Shown: positions 52,377 through 61,330 of the stretch, in pieces
How the letters are laid out: each line of letters starts with the position of its first letter
Position numbering within the stretch: the first letter of the stretch is position 1
Notes under the pieces: generated by a model
The model's input: the letters and a program-made list of their open reading frames with translations, nothing else
Told to the model about the DNA's origin: nothing
Database searches by the model: none
Source of the DNA: an uncultured Prevotella sp.
GTDB taxonomy: Bacteria; Bacteroidota; Bacteroidia; Bacteroidales; Bacteroidaceae
DNA length: 64,000 bases
Assembly (NCBI GenBank): GCA_900770025.1
Contig: CAAGIW010000051.1
Location: forward strand, 1 to 64,000
Direction of reading: 5' to 3'
Program-made: the position numbers and the translations under genes

Positions 52377-54191
52377 TCAGTCTTGACTTAAATCCGCCAC
52401 CATCTTTCTATACATTCCGTACATTCTCTGCCGTGATATATACCCTTTCAGATGCTTGTCGGCATCCATCACCGGCAGCCAGTCGGCATGTGTCCGGTCA
52501 AAGGCGCTCATCACTTCCGCCATCGGCGCATCATCGGCCAGCACCACAGCGGGCGGTGCCATCAGCTGCTGTGCCTTGAAGTGATGATACAACTCTATCC
52601 TGAACATCACGTGCCGTATTTTCGTGATATTGATTTCTCCCAACAAACAGCCGCCGGCATCTAACACAGGCAGGATATCCGTCTTGCTTCGGCTCACTTT
52701 GTTGACTATCTCTCCGAGATACATATCGGGAGTCACTGCCAGAAACTGCTTGTCGATGACGCTGTCTAAGCTCATCAAGGTCAGCACCGCATGGTCGGTG
52801 TGGTGGGTAATCAGTTTGCCCTCCTTGGCCAAGCGCATACCATAGATACTGTGTTTCTCGAACAGATTGATGGTGAGATAGGCACACACGCTCACAATCA
52901 TCAAAGGCATGAACAGGTCATAGCCGCCAGTTATCTCTGCTATCAGGAAGATGCCCGTGAGCGGGGCATGCATCACACCCGACATCACTCCTGCCATACC
53001 GAGCAGTGCAAAGTTCTTTTCGGGCAGATAGACACCCAGATGATACATATTCCAAAGATGTGCGAACAGGAAACCGGAGAAACAGCCTATGAACAGACTG
53101 GGAGCGAATGTTCCACCGCAGCCTCCTCCCCCATTGGTGGCAGAGGTGGCCACCACTTTGGTGAACATGACCAAGGCAAGATAGAGCACCAGCATGTTTC
53201 CCTGTCCGGCAAAGAGGGAATTGTTGAGTATATTGTTCCAGTCTTGCTGTGTCTGTCCGTTGAGCAGCAGGTTGATATCCTTATAGCCCTCTCCATAAAG
53301 CGACGGGAAGAGGAAGATGAGCAGACTCAGCACCACACCGCCCATACACAACTTGACATACGGTTTGTCTTTGTATCGGGCAAACACACCTTCACAAAGA
53401 GTCATTGTGCGGATGAAATAAAGACTGACCAGTCCGCACGCCACTCCTAACAGTATATTGGCCGGCACACGCTCCACCGTCCATGCGCTGTCGAGATGAA
53501 AGGTGAAAAGAGCCGTGGAGCCCCTGAAAATATAAGTAAAACAGGTGGCCGTGACACACGAGATGAGGATAGGCAACAAGGAGGCCATGGTAAGGTCTAT
53601 CATCAGCACCTCCAATGTGAACACCAATCCGGCGATAGGTGCCTTGAAGATACCGGCGATGGCGCCCGCCGACCCACAGCCCACCAAAAGCATTAAGGTC
53701 TTGTTGTCCATCTTGAAGAGTTTACCCAAGTTGGAACCTATGGCAGAACCCGTAAGCACGATAGGAGCCTCAGCACCCACCGAACCTCCAAAACCAATGG
53801 TGATGGCAGAGGCTATGACCGATGACCAGCAATTATGGCCTCTCAGGCGACTGCGCTTGCTGCTGATAGCATATAATATTCTGGTAATTCCATGACTGAT
53901 ATTGTCTTTCACCACATATCTCACAAACAAAGAGGTGAGATAGATTCCAATGACAGGATAAACCAGATAGAGCCAGTTGGCCGTACCGCTGTCAAACGAA
54001 CTGGTGAGCAACAGCACAATCTGATTGATAAGACTGTGCAGGATAAAGGCAGCCATGGCGGCAAAAAGTCCTACCATGAACGCCAGTATCAGCACAAACA
54101 TGCGCTGGCTGATATGCTCCTCCCGCCATTTCAGCACCCTATTCAACAGACGGTGCTCCTGTTCCTTGTCAAGATATTCTTCTGCTGTCAC
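52377..54191 (-). CDS. ClC-type chloride channel/antiporter with C-terminal CBS domains
   Basis: 604 residues: about ten to twelve membrane helices (45-440) followed by a pair of CBS domains (about 455-600). ClC signatures: GFGGSVGAEAPIVLTGSAIG in place of the usual GREGP-type loop, and GGGCGGTFAPSLFIG. The central GSGIP serine loop appears replaced, so whether it exchanges Cl- for H+ or fluoride, or acts as a channel, cannot be told. It overlaps the downstream end of the threonylcarbamoyl-AMP synthase gene by 4 bases. Confidence 0.88.
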   Translation of the reverse strand: MTAEEYLDKEQEHRLLNRVLKWREEHISQRMFVLILAFMVGLFAAMAAFILHSLINQIVLLLTSSFDSGTANWLYLVYPVIGIYLTSLFVRYVVKDNISHGITRILYAISSKRSRLRGHNCWSSVIASAITIGFGGSVGAEAPIVLTGSAIGSNLGKLFKMDNKTLMLLVGCGSAGAIAGIFKAPIAGLVFTLEVLMIDLTMASLLPILISCVTATCFTYIFRGSTALFTFHLDSAWTVERVPANILLGVACGLVSLYFIRTMTLCEGVFARYKDKPYVKLCMGGVVLSLLIFLFPSLYGEGYKDINLLLNGQTQQDWNNILNNSLFAGQGNMLVLYLALVMFTKVVATSATNGGGGCGGTFAPSLFIGCFSGFLFAHLWNMYHLGVYLPEKNFALLGMAGVMSGVMHAPLTGIFLIAEITGGYDLFMPLMIVSVCAYLTINLFEKHSIYGMRLAKEGKLITHHTDHAVLTLMSLDSVIDKQFLAVTPDMYLGEIVNKVSRSKTDILPVLDAGGCLLGEINITKIRHVMFRIELYHHFKAQQLMAPPAVVLADDAPMAEVMSAFDRTHADWLPVMDADKHLKGYISRQRMYGMYRKMVADLSQD

Positions 54192-54757
54192 TTTCTGATG
54201 ATTTTCACTTCGCCATTCATTCCAAGTCTCACAATGCTCGAAGGCTTATGGGGTTTGTGCTCCTGACGTCGGGCAAAGCACACATAATCCACGGCTTCAA
54301 TGATTTCCGGAGCAATATCTCCATAGTTCTGAGCTGTGGGTTCCCCCGATATATTGGCAGAGGTGGATACGATAGGCTTCTGGAAGCGGTAGCACAATTC
54401 CTTGGAAAAGGGTTCCCGGGTGATGCGCATTCCTATGCTTCCGTCTTCGGCTACAAGATTCTCAGCCAGATTGACGGCACCATCTAAAATAACCGTCAGT
54501 GGTGAGTCGGCACATTCGAGCAGTTCCCATGCCACCGCAGGCACCTGTCTGACATAGCGTTGCAAACGGGCATCGCTATCAACCAGGCATATAAGGGCCT
54601 TGCTGTCATCACGCTTCTTTATCCTGTACACCTTCTCTACGGCCTCGGCATTGGTGGCATCGCAACCTATTCCCCATACAGTATCGGTGGGATAGAGTAT
54701 CACGCCTCCCTGCCGCATCACTTCCACCGCCTTCTTGATGTCTTCTTCTGTCTTCAT
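54188..54757 (-). CDS. L-threonylcarbamoyladenylate synthase (Sua5/YrdC)
   Basis: Makes threonylcarbamoyl-AMP for the t6A37 modification of tRNAs reading ANN codons. 189 residues, short YrdC type without the C-terminal Sua5 domain. Motifs: GGVILYPTDTVWGIGCDA, KKRDDSKALICL, PLTVIL and PIVSTSANISGEPT. Stop/start overlap (4 bases) with the ClC gene shows coupling. Confidence 0.93.
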   Translation of the reverse strand: MKTEEDIKKAVEVMRQGGVILYPTDTVWGIGCDATNAEAVEKVYRIKKRDDSKALICLVDSDARLQRYVRQVPAVAWELLECADSPLTVILDGAVNLAENLVAEDGSIGMRITREPFSKELCYRFQKPIVSTSANISGEPTAQNYGDIAPEIIEAVDYVCFARRQEHKPHKPSSIVRLGMNGEVKIIRK

Positions 54758-54774
54758 AATCGTTATCTATTTGA

Positions 54775-54868
54775 GGCACGGATGATCCGAAATGTTCTTG
54801 GCAAAGAGTACACGGAGTTCACAGCATTGCACCCATTGCTTCCAGTGTTAATCCTTGTTTTCCGTGCC
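54775..54868. repeat. GGCACGG...CCGTGCC intergenic element 1
   Basis: A 94-bp stretch bounded by GGCACGG (54775-54781) and CCGTGCC (54862-54868), which are inverted. Inside it resembles element 3 (GCACCCATTGCTTCCAGTG / TAATCCTTGTTTTCCGTGCC). It lies between the synthase gene and prfC; both are on the minus strand. Confidence 0.6.
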
Positions 54869-54879
54869 TGAATATAAGC

Positions 54880-56448
54880 TTAGAACTCTGATGTGAAGTG
54901 GAACTTGATGTGTTTGAAGTCCTCTTGCGCCATACTCAGCACATAGCCGCTGTCGGCAAGGAACACATCCCTGCCCTCTTTGTCCTTGGCCATGTACTGG
55001 TACTTGCGCTTCTTAAAGTTCTCCAATTCCGCTTCATCATCACTTTCTATCCAACATGCTTTGTAGAGATGCACAGGTTCCCAACGGCATTTGGCATTGT
55101 ATTCGTTTTCAAGGCGATACTGTATCACCTCAAACTGCAACTGTCCCACCGTACCAATGATTTTTCTTCCATTGAACTGGTTGACGAACAACTGTGCCAC
55201 ACCCTCGTCCATCAACTGATCTATACCCTTCTGCAGTTGCTTGGCTTTCATCGGGTCAGCATTCTCTATGTATTTGAACATCTCTGGCGAGAAACTGGGA
55301 AGTCCTCTGAAGTGCAGTTGTTCTCCTTCTGTCAGGGTGTCGCCTATCTTGAAGATGCCGTTGTCGGGCAATCCTACAATATCTCCCGGCCATGCCTCGT
55401 CGATGGTGCTCTTGCGCTGCGCCATAAACTGTGTGGGCGAGGTGAAGCGCAAAGATTTGCCTTGCCTCACATGGAGGTAAGGCTTGTTACGCTCAAACTT
55501 GCCGCTACACACCTTGCAGAAAGCAATACAGGAACGGTGGTTGGGGTCGATATTGGCAGTAATCTTGAAGATGAATCCCGTAAATCCGGGTTCTTCAGGA
55601 CTCACCATGCGCTCCTCTGCCTTGGTGGGCTGTGGCGAAGGGGCTATTTCCACGAAACAGTTGAGCAATTCCTGCACGCCAAAGTTATTCAATGCAGAAC
55701 CAAAGAACACCGGAGCCACTTCCGCCTTGCGGTAGCTGTCGGTGTCAAAGGCAGGATAAACGCCATTGACCAATTCAAGATCATCACGCAGTTTGGCTGC
55801 ATCAACAGCCCCCACATGTTCTTCCAGTTGATCACTGTTCACATCCACCTCAATCTTTTCTGTCACACGCTGCTTGTCGGGAGTAAAGAGGTCGAGCTTG
55901 TTTTCATACAGGTTATACACACCTTTGAACTTGGCCCCCTGATTGATGGGCCAACTCAACGGGCGCACCTTTATCTCCAACTCCTGCTCCAACTCGTCTA
56001 ACAAATCGAAGGGGTCACGACCCTCACGGTCCATCTTGTTTACAAAGATAATCACCGGTGTGTTTCGCATACGGCACACCGTCATCAGCTTTCGCGTCTG
56101 GGTCTCCACACCTTTGGCTCCATCCACCACAATAATGGCAGAATCCACTGCGGTAAGGGTGCGAAACGTATCTTCCGCAAAGTCCTGATGGCCGGGGGTA
56201 TCCAGGATATTGACTTTATAGTCGTGGTAGTCAAACTCCATCACAGAGGTGGAAACAGAGATACCACGCTGTTTCTCTATCTCCATCCAGTCGGATGTAG
56301 CGGTTTTCTTTATTTTGTTACTTTTCACCGCACCCGCCACCTGTATCTGCCCACCAAACAAGAGGAACTTCTCCGTCAGTGTAGTCTTACCAGCATCCGG
56401 ATGGGATATAATGGCAAACGTTCTTCTTCTTTCTATTTCTTGATTCAT
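54880..56448 (-). CDS. prfC: Peptide chain release factor 3
   Basis: GTPase that recycles RF1/RF2 after termination. 522 residues: P-loop [14 protein letters not shown] (16-29), switch [38 protein letters not shown], then beta-barrel and RF3 C-terminal domains; length and insert pattern separate it from EF-G and EF-4. Located between two GGCACGG-type elements. Confidence 0.96.
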   Translation of the reverse strand: MNQEIERRRTFAIISHPDAGKTTLTEKFLLFGGQIQVAGAVKSNKIKKTATSDWMEIEKQRGISVSTSVMEFDYHDYKVNILDTPGHQDFAEDTFRTLTAVDSAIIVVDGAKGVETQTRKLMTVCRMRNTPVIIFVNKMDREGRDPFDLLDELEQELEIKVRPLSWPINQGAKFKGVYNLYENKLDLFTPDKQRVTEKIEVDVNSDQLEEHVGAVDAAKLRDDLELVNGVYPAFDTDSYRKAEVAPVFFGSALNNFGVQELLNCFVEIAPSPQPTKAEERMVSPEEPGFTGFIFKITANIDPNHRSCIAFCKVCSGKFERNKPYLHVRQGKSLRFTSPTQFMAQRKSTIDEAWPGDIVGLPDNGIFKIGDTLTEGEQLHFRGLPSFSPEMFKYIENADPMKAKQLQKGIDQLMDEGVAQLFVNQFNGRKIIGTVGQLQFEVIQYRLENEYNAKCRWEPVHLYKACWIESDDEAELENFKKRKYQYMAKDKEGRDVFLADSGYVLSMAQEDFKHIKFHFTSEF

Positions 56449-56464
56449 TGTGTTATATTTTTTT

Positions 56465-56680
56465 CACGGAAATCCACGGCTTTATCATTCATAAAGACAC
56501 GGCTTGGCTGCGCCTTGCACTCAGTATATTATGGACAACATATGCCACATGGATAATCTTACCCGTTCACTCTTTTTCTATCATAGCATAGTAACCAAGC
56601 CGTGTTTTCACCTATGAATCCAAAAACACTAACCTGCCATAAAGGCCATGTCTTTACTATAAAGCTGAGGAATCCGTGCC
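56465..56680. repeat. GGCACGG-type intergenic element 2 (expanded)
   Basis: Begins with CACGGAAATCCACGGC and ends AATCCGTGCC (56671-56680). Within it ACACGGCTTGG (56507-56517) and CCAAGCCGTGT (56595-56605) form a perfect 11-bp inverted repeat with a 77-base interior. No gene seen. Confidence 0.55.
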
Positions 56681-56685
56681 TAAAT

Positions 56686-57546
56686 TCAATCTGTGGACAA
56701 CAACATCTTGATGCACTTCTCTAACGACTCTTCCCAATAGGGTATCTCTATACCGTAGGTTTGCTTGATTTTTGTCTTGTCGAGTACACTGTATGCAGGA
56801 CGGTTGGCAGGAGTGGGATACTCCGAAGTATGGAGCGGACGCACATGGCACGAGGTGATGCCGGCAATGCGGTGGATCGCTTTGGTAAAGTCATACCAGC
56901 TGATGACGCCCTCATTGCTGAAATGGTACACCCCGGGAACAATGCCTTTGTTGATGGCTGTCATGATGGCAGTGGCAAGGTCGGCAGCATACGTTGGCGT
57001 GCCTATTTGGTCGAAGATAACACCCAGTTCCGCTTTCTCCTTGCCTAAACGAAGCATTGTCTTCACAAAGTTATTGCCAAAAGTGCTGTAGAGCCATGCC
57101 GTGCGGATAATCATCGTGCGCTTACAGAACTTCGACACGCCCAACTCTCCTGCAAGTTTTGTACTGCCATACACACTGTCGGGCGAAGGTGTGTCTTCCT
57201 CACGATAAGGACTGTGAGACTTGCCGTTGAACACATAATCGGTGGATATCTGTATCATCCATCCCCCACGCTTCTCCACAGCAACCGCCAAATAAGCCGG
57301 CGCCAAAGTGTTGAGTGACGTGCAGAGTTCTTTGTTGCTTTCCGCCTTATCCACAGCAGTATAGGCAGCACAGTTCACAATTCCGTCTATCTCGTTCGTC
57401 TGCACAAAGTCGGCCACGGCCTGCTGATCGGTGATGTCGAGTTCAGCAACATCAGTATTAAAATATGTGTGCTGGGGATTCACTTGCTCTAACTTCTGCA
57501 TCTCGTTACCCAACTGACCGTTACATCCTGTTATCAATATATTCAT
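56686..57546 (-). CDS. rfbD: dTDP-4-dehydrorhamnose reductase
   Basis: Last step of dTDP-L-rhamnose synthesis, NAD(P)H-dependent. 286 residues, SDR fold: NILITGCNGQLGNEM (GxxGxxG), STDYVFNG, YGSTKLAGE and the YxxxK catalytic pair (YGSTK). Its rfbA partner lies at 46604-47476. Separated from DUF4924 by element 3. Confidence 0.95.
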   Translation of the reverse strand: MNILITGCNGQLGNEMQKLEQVNPQHTYFNTDVAELDITDQQAVADFVQTNEIDGIVNCAAYTAVDKAESNKELCTSLNTLAPAYLAVAVEKRGGWMIQISTDYVFNGKSHSPYREEDTPSPDSVYGSTKLAGELGVSKFCKRTMIIRTAWLYSTFGNNFVKTMLRLGKEKAELGVIFDQIGTPTYAADLATAIMTAINKGIVPGVYHFSNEGVISWYDFTKAIHRIAGITSCHVRPLHTSEYPTPANRPAYSVLDKTKIKQTYGIEIPYWEESLEKCIKMLLSTD

Positions 57547-57567
57547 AATCTTATTATGTTATGTTTT

Positions 57568-57627
57568 GGCACGGATTTCACGGGACTGCATCCAGCCTTT
57601 TCTTTGCTAATCCTTGTTTCCCGTGCC
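57568..57627. repeat. GGCACGG...CCGTGCC intergenic element 3
   Basis: A 60-bp stretch bounded by GGCACGG (57568-57574) and CCGTGCC (57621-57627), sharing the sequence TAATCCTTGTTT..CCGTGCCT with element 1. Probably a folded intercistronic element. Confidence 0.6.
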
Positions 57628-57638
57628 TAAAAATAATT

Positions 57639-58184
57639 CTATTCAAACTCTATCGGCTCTTCCCTATCCTTTTTATAATAGTCGCTAAGCATTCCTATCA
57701 GAGTGGTGATTTCCTTCACCGCATGTTCTGTGTTGGGAGTAACCGTTTTCTTCTGCAGGCGCAGCATCATCACGCCATAAAGCGCATCAAAGCAGGTCTC
57801 TACCTCGTTCTCTTCCTTCTTGGCTCCCTTGTTTCTCAACTCCACAATAAAAGGCAGCACCTTGTAGTAGGCCGCATTATAGAAAGGAAACTTGGTACTT
57901 TGCAGCAGTCGGGCATGAAGCTCCTCCAAGGTCATCATCGTCACCTTGTTGATTTGCAGATGGCCCGCCTCACGGCATCCCTCCTCGTTCATCATCCTGA
58001 TGAGATTGCCATACCAGTCGGTCAGTTCCTCCTTCTGTTCCTCCGTATAGTCAAAGCGCTCCACGTAGTCTCTTTTTATCCTGGCAAGCGAACACCCGAA
58101 AGCACGTATTGTGTCCTCCACCTGCCACATGTACAGCAGGTATTCAGCGATGTTGTTTTTTCTTAACTGTTGTGAGATAAACAT
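57639..58184 (-). CDS. DUF4924-family protein
   Basis: 181 residues, acidic and predicted helical, with an N-terminal MFISQQLRKNNIAEYLLYMW typical of this Bacteroidales-specific family. No enzyme motif, signal peptide or membrane helix. It follows the LysE gene by 7 bases, so the two are cotranscribed. Function unknown. Confidence 0.7.
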   Translation of the reverse strand: MFISQQLRKNNIAEYLLYMWQVEDTIRAFGCSLARIKRDYVERFDYTEEQKEELTDWYGNLIRMMNEEGCREAGHLQINKVTMMTLEELHARLLQSTKFPFYNAAYYKVLPFIVELRNKGAKKEENEVETCFDALYGVMMLRLQKKTVTPNTEHAVKEITTLIGMLSDYYKKDREEPIEFE

Positions 58185-58191
58185 AATTCAA

Positions 58192-58857
58192 TCAGAAAAA
58201 TCGATACAGGTTTGTCACCGTTCCGAACAGGATAATCACCGAGAAGATAATCACCACTGCACCTATCACCTGGTTGATGAGGCGGATACCGTTGGTATCA
58301 AACTTGCCTCTGATTTTATCCACCAGCCATGTCAGGCCAAACCACCACAGCAATGCACCCGCCACAATGCTCATAAAGCCCACAAACATCTCGAACGGAT
58401 GGTCGGGCAACACGAAGGCAAACTGGGCATAGGTGGCCAAAAACAGGAAGATGATAAGGGGATTGGAGAACGTGACCAGAAATGCGGTAAAGGCATTATG
58501 GAACAAGGTTCCCTTTCGGGTGCCCGAGCGATGCATCTTGCGGGTGGGGTCGGTGCGGTATGTGTAGATGCCAAACGCCAGCAGCATGATACTTCCAGCA
58601 ATCTGCAGATACCAGCGATACTGCTGGTTATTGATGAAGTCCATCACATAGCTCATGCCATACCCCGCAATGCCAGCATAGATGATATCGCTCAAGGCCG
58701 CACCTATTCCGGTAATAAAGCCATACCATCTGCCCTTGTTCAGCGTACGCTGCACACAAAGCACTCCCACAGGTCCCATCGGTGCCGATGCTATGATTCC
58801 TATGAGCATCCCCTTGAACACGAAATCAAGTATGTTGATTTGAATTTGAAACGGCAT
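58192..58857 (-). CDS. LysE/RhtB-family exporter
   Basis: 221 residues with about six membrane helices and the LysE signature APMGPVGVLCVQRTLNKGRWYG (22-40 region), GIGAALSDIIYAGIAGYG and NPLIIFLF. Predicted to export an amino acid or similar small metabolite; substrate unknown. First gene of the run LysE-DUF4924-rfbD, divergent from the ROK kinase. Confidence 0.9.
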   Translation of the reverse strand: MPFQIQINILDFVFKGMLIGIIASAPMGPVGVLCVQRTLNKGRWYGFITGIGAALSDIIYAGIAGYGMSYVMDFINNQQYRWYLQIAGSIMLLAFGIYTYRTDPTRKMHRSGTRKGTLFHNAFTAFLVTFSNPLIIFLFLATYAQFAFVLPDHPFEMFVGFMSIVAGALLWWFGLTWLVDKIRGKFDTNGIRLINQVIGAVVIIFSVIILFGTVTNLYRFF

Positions 58858-58912
58858 AACAAATGCAAAGGTGGCAAATTATTATGAGATACACAAGTTT
58901 TTATTTCAAAAC

Positions 58913-58943
58913 TTTGTCCAGTCAAGGTTTTTTCATAACTTTG
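58913..58943 (+). promoter_or_regulatory. ROK kinase promoter
   Basis: TTTG at 58913-58916, 19 bases, TAACTTTG at 58936-58943; start near 58947, leader about 95 bases. Confidence 0.65.
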
Positions 58944-59041
58944 CATGAGTGGGGCTGCACAGATTGGCACCCACACATTCCTACGACTATTCATTGACAA
59001 GACAATCTGTAGAATATTAACTTGAAACGATCTTCAACATT

Positions 59042-60019
59042 ATGAATGCACAAACGATTTTGAAGCCCTATGTCATTGGTCTTGACTTAGGAGGCACCAA
59101 CTCCGTGTTCGGCATTGTAGATAACAGGGGCGAGATAAAAGCCACCACAGCCATCAAAACCCAAGGCTACAACACCGCAGAAGAATACGTAAAGGCATCT
59201 GTGGATGCACTCCACATCATCATCGACCAGGTGGGAGGAATAGAGAAAATCAAGTCCATGGGCATCGGCGCACCCAACGCCAATTATTACAAGGGCACCA
59301 TCGAGAATGCTCCCAACATCCTTTGGGCAAAGGGCACCGTGCCATTGGCAGAGATGTTCAGCCAGGCCTTGGGTATCCCCGTGGCCATGACCAACGATGC
59401 CAATGCGGCCGCCATCGGCGAAATGGCATACGGAGTGGCACGCGGAATGAAGAACTTTATCATGATTACTTTAGGCACAGGTGTGGGCTCGGGCATTGTT
59501 GTTAACGGACAATTAGTGTATGGCAGCGACAGCTATGCCGGCGAACTGGGTCACGTCACCATGGTGCGCGAGAACGGACGCCTCTGCGGATGCGGCAGAA
59601 AGGGATGCTTAGAGGCTTATTGCTCTGCCACCGGTGTGGCACGCACGGCCCGCCAGATGCTGGAAGAGAGCACCGAGCCATCGCTGCTCAGAGAGATGAA
59701 TGCAGCAGACATCACCTCATTAGACGTAAGCATTGCAGCCGGCAAGGGCGACAAACTGGCCAACGACGTGTTTCTGTTCACGGGTAAGATGCTGGGCGAG
59801 GCCTGTGCAGACTTTGCCACCTTCTGCAGTCCCGAAGCCTTTGTGTTCTTCGGAGGCCTGACCAAAGCCGGCGACCTGTTGATGGATCCCCTCATCGAGG
59901 CCTACAACAACCACGTGTTCAGCGCATACAAGGGAAAGGCACAGTTTCTGATAAGCGCTTTGGACGGATCTTCGGCTGCCGTGCTCGGTGCCAGTGCCAT
60001 TGGCTGGGAGATACAATAA
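59042..60019 (+). CDS. ROK-family glucokinase
   Basis: Phosphorylates glucose or a related hexose with ATP. 325 residues: YVIGLDLGGTNSVFGIVD phosphate loop near 11-28, ITLGTGVGSGIVVNG, GELGHVT and the zinc-binding CGCGRKGCLEAYCS. No helix-turn-helix, so not a transcriptional ROK repressor. Single gene with its own promoter. Confidence 0.92.
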   Translation: MNAQTILKPYVIGLDLGGTNSVFGIVDNRGEIKATTAIKTQGYNTAEEYVKASVDALHIIIDQVGGIEKIKSMGIGAPNANYYKGTIENAPNILWAKGTVPLAEMFSQALGIPVAMTNDANAAAIGEMAYGVARGMKNFIMITLGTGVGSGIVVNGQLVYGSDSYAGELGHVTMVRENGRLCGCGRKGCLEAYCSATGVARTARQMLEESTEPSLLREMNAADITSLDVSIAAGKGDKLANDVFLFTGKMLGEACADFATFCSPEAFVFFGGLTKAGDLLMDPLIEAYNNHVFSAYKGKAQFLISALDGSSAAVLGASAIGWEIQ

Positions 60020-60045
60020 GGGAAGACTCTTGCTGAGACACCTGC

Positions 60046-60078
60046 AAAAAAAGGGGTTGGAACAGGACGTTCCAACCC
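60046..60078 (-). terminator. Terminator of the small RNA
   Basis: 10-bp perfect stem GGGTTGGAAC/GTTCCAACCC with a 5-base loop. A run of seven T follows on the minus strand; none follows on the plus strand, so it is not the ROK gene terminator. Confidence 0.75.
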
Positions 60079-60128
60079 ACTATCGCGGACTGATAAGGTC
60101 CATCAGCAATGACTGATGCCATCTTATC
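60048..60128 (-). ncRNA. Candidate 80-base small RNA
   Basis: Read on the minus strand, a perfect promoter (60133-60164) starts an RNA of about 80 bases that ends in GGGTTGGAAC-GTCCT-GTTCCAACCC followed by CTTTTTTT (complement of 60047-60078). Ahead of it, GATAAG pairs with CTTATC enclosing CATCAG/CTGATG, a nested hairpin. No start codon with a useful frame. It sits antisense after the ROK gene's stop, in the gap before the DUF3791 cassette. Family not recognised. Confidence 0.65.
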
Positions 60129-60132
60129 GCTG

Positions 60133-60164
60133 CAAATATAGCACATTAAAAGATATACGCCAAA
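60133..60164 (-). promoter_or_regulatory. Promoter of the minus-strand small RNA
   Basis: On the minus strand TTTG (60164-60161), 20 bases, TATATTTG (60140-60133), an exact consensus match. Confidence 0.75.
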
Positions 60165-60288
60165 TATTTTTCGTTAATTTTTTTAGTTTCCATATAAATT
60201 TCACTCGCCGGAAACCATGAAGAATTGAAACAACAGACTTACATCTAAATCCAGTCATTAGACTGTTTTGCGCAAACACGACAATAAT

Positions 60289-60319
60289 TTTGCTGATTCT
60301 AAATAAATTAGTAACTTTG
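60289..60319 (+). promoter_or_regulatory. DUF3791-DUF3990 cassette promoter
   Basis: TTTG at 60289-60292, 19 bases, TAACTTTG at 60312-60319, start near 60323. Confidence 0.65.
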
Positions 60320-60333
60320 CGTAACAAAGGATT

Positions 60334-60348
60334 TCTCACGATGTGAGA
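60334..60348 (+). promoter_or_regulatory. Operator-like inverted repeat downstream of the cassette promoter
   Basis: TCTCAC-GAT-GTGAGA, a perfect 6-bp inverted repeat just after the predicted start site and before the ATG at 60385. Position suits autorepression by a cassette protein or a role in mRNA folding; inference only. Confidence 0.4.
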
Positions 60349-60384
60349 GATTTGCCATAACTCTACAGAAGATAAAACGGTCGT

Positions 60385-60606
60385 ATGTCAAGAGAAGAAC
60401 ATAACAAAATTGGGTTTATTGTATGCTTGATTAGTGAGTTTGCAAAAAAATACAGCATCCTCCCAAACCAAGCATATCAATATCTTAAACGTCATAAAGG
60501 TTTGGAGCACTTATATCAGCACTACAATGTACTGCACACTTTTTCATTTGCAGATTCTGTAGATTGCATTTATCAGATTTGCCAAAATAATGGAGGGAAG
60601 TTGTAA
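60385..60606 (+). CDS. DUF3791-family small protein (putative antitoxin/adaptor)
   Basis: 73 residues, no signal peptide. Conserved features shared with the orphan at 44144: NQAYQYLKRH, then YNVLHTFSFADSVDC. Its stop overlaps the DUF3990 ATG by one base (TAATG), implying coupled translation. The gene and the two after it are AT-rich compared with flanking genes. Antitoxin role is inferred from gene order. Confidence 0.72.
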   Translation: MSREEHNKIGFIVCLISEFAKKYSILPNQAYQYLKRHKGLEHLYQHYNVLHTFSFADSVDCIYQICQNNGGKL

Positions 60607-61097
60607 TGATAAGACTATACCACGGTTCAAACGTAGAAGTTGTTAAGCCAGATTTGCACAAATCCAAGCCATACAAGGATTTTGGACAAGGTTTTTATCT
60701 TTCTGATGACAAGCAGCAAGCATGGGATTTAGCTTACAATAAGGTGGAACAGCTAAAATCTGGGAAAGCAACGGTCAGCACCTACATGTTTGATGATTCC
60801 GTGATGTTTTCAAATGAACTCAATATAAAGATTTACAAGGATTATTCAGAAGAATGGGCAGAGTTTGTTTTACGGAATCGAGACCAAACCCTACCACAAC
60901 CTTCGCATAATTATGACATTGTCTATGGACCCATTGCAGACGACGGAGTCACATTTCAGTTAAGGAGATATCGTGGCGGAGTTATTTCCATGGAAAAGCT
61001 GATAGAGGAACTTAAATATGCAAAAGGAATAACATTTCAATATTTCTTTGGAACAGAAAAAGCATTAACCAGATTACAATATGACACGACTGAATGA
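60606..61097 (+). CDS. DUF3990 protein, ADP-ribosyltransferase-like (putative toxin)
   Basis: 163 residues. LYHGSNVEV at 4-12 supplies a His (His6), DFGQGFYLSDD at 25-35 a Tyr (Tyr31), and GITFQYFFGTEKAL near the C-terminus a Gln/Glu (Gln145/Glu151 region): the order of an H-Y-E type ADP-ribosyltransferase fold. The DUF3990 family is, to my knowledge, grouped with ADP-ribosyltransferases. Enzymatic activity, target and toxicity are not shown by sequence. It overlaps the following 77-residue gene by 17 bases. Confidence 0.75.
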   Translation: MIRLYHGSNVEVVKPDLHKSKPYKDFGQGFYLSDDKQQAWDLAYNKVEQLKSGKATVSTYMFDDSVMFSNELNIKIYKDYSEEWAEFVLRNRDQTLPQPSHNYDIVYGPIADDGVTFQLRRYRGGVISMEKLIEELKYAKGITFQYFFGTEKALTRLQYDTTE

Positions 61098-61314
61098 GCA
61101 ACAAATAGAAATCATGAAAGACGAGTTGGCGATAGAATTGGCAGACTGGCTAATGAAAACCTATGGTTACTCTGCGGCAGAGGCATTGGATATCCTCTAT
61201 ACTTCTGAGACTTTTGACCGCCTCCAGAATTCTTCCACAGGATTCTACTACCAAAGTGTGGGTTACGTGGCTTCCTTTTTGCAGAACGAGGTGGAAAAGG
61301 CTGTGTTCTGTTAG
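61081..61314 (+). CDS. Small 77-residue protein of the DUF3990 cassette
   Basis: Acidic, helical, 77 residues (EIMKDELAIELADWLMKTYG; LYTSETFDRLQ; YYQSVGYVASFLQNE). Overlap of 17 bases with DUF3990 indicates cotranslation. It resembles small proteins often found after DUF3990 genes; no named domain is recognised. Possible second antitoxin component. The acyltransferase ATG follows 16 bases later. Confidence 0.65.
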   Translation: MTRLNEQQIEIMKDELAIELADWLMKTYGYSAAEALDILYTSETFDRLQNSSTGFYYQSVGYVASFLQNEVEKAVFC

Positions 61315-61330
61315 ATGTGCAAATAATCAA

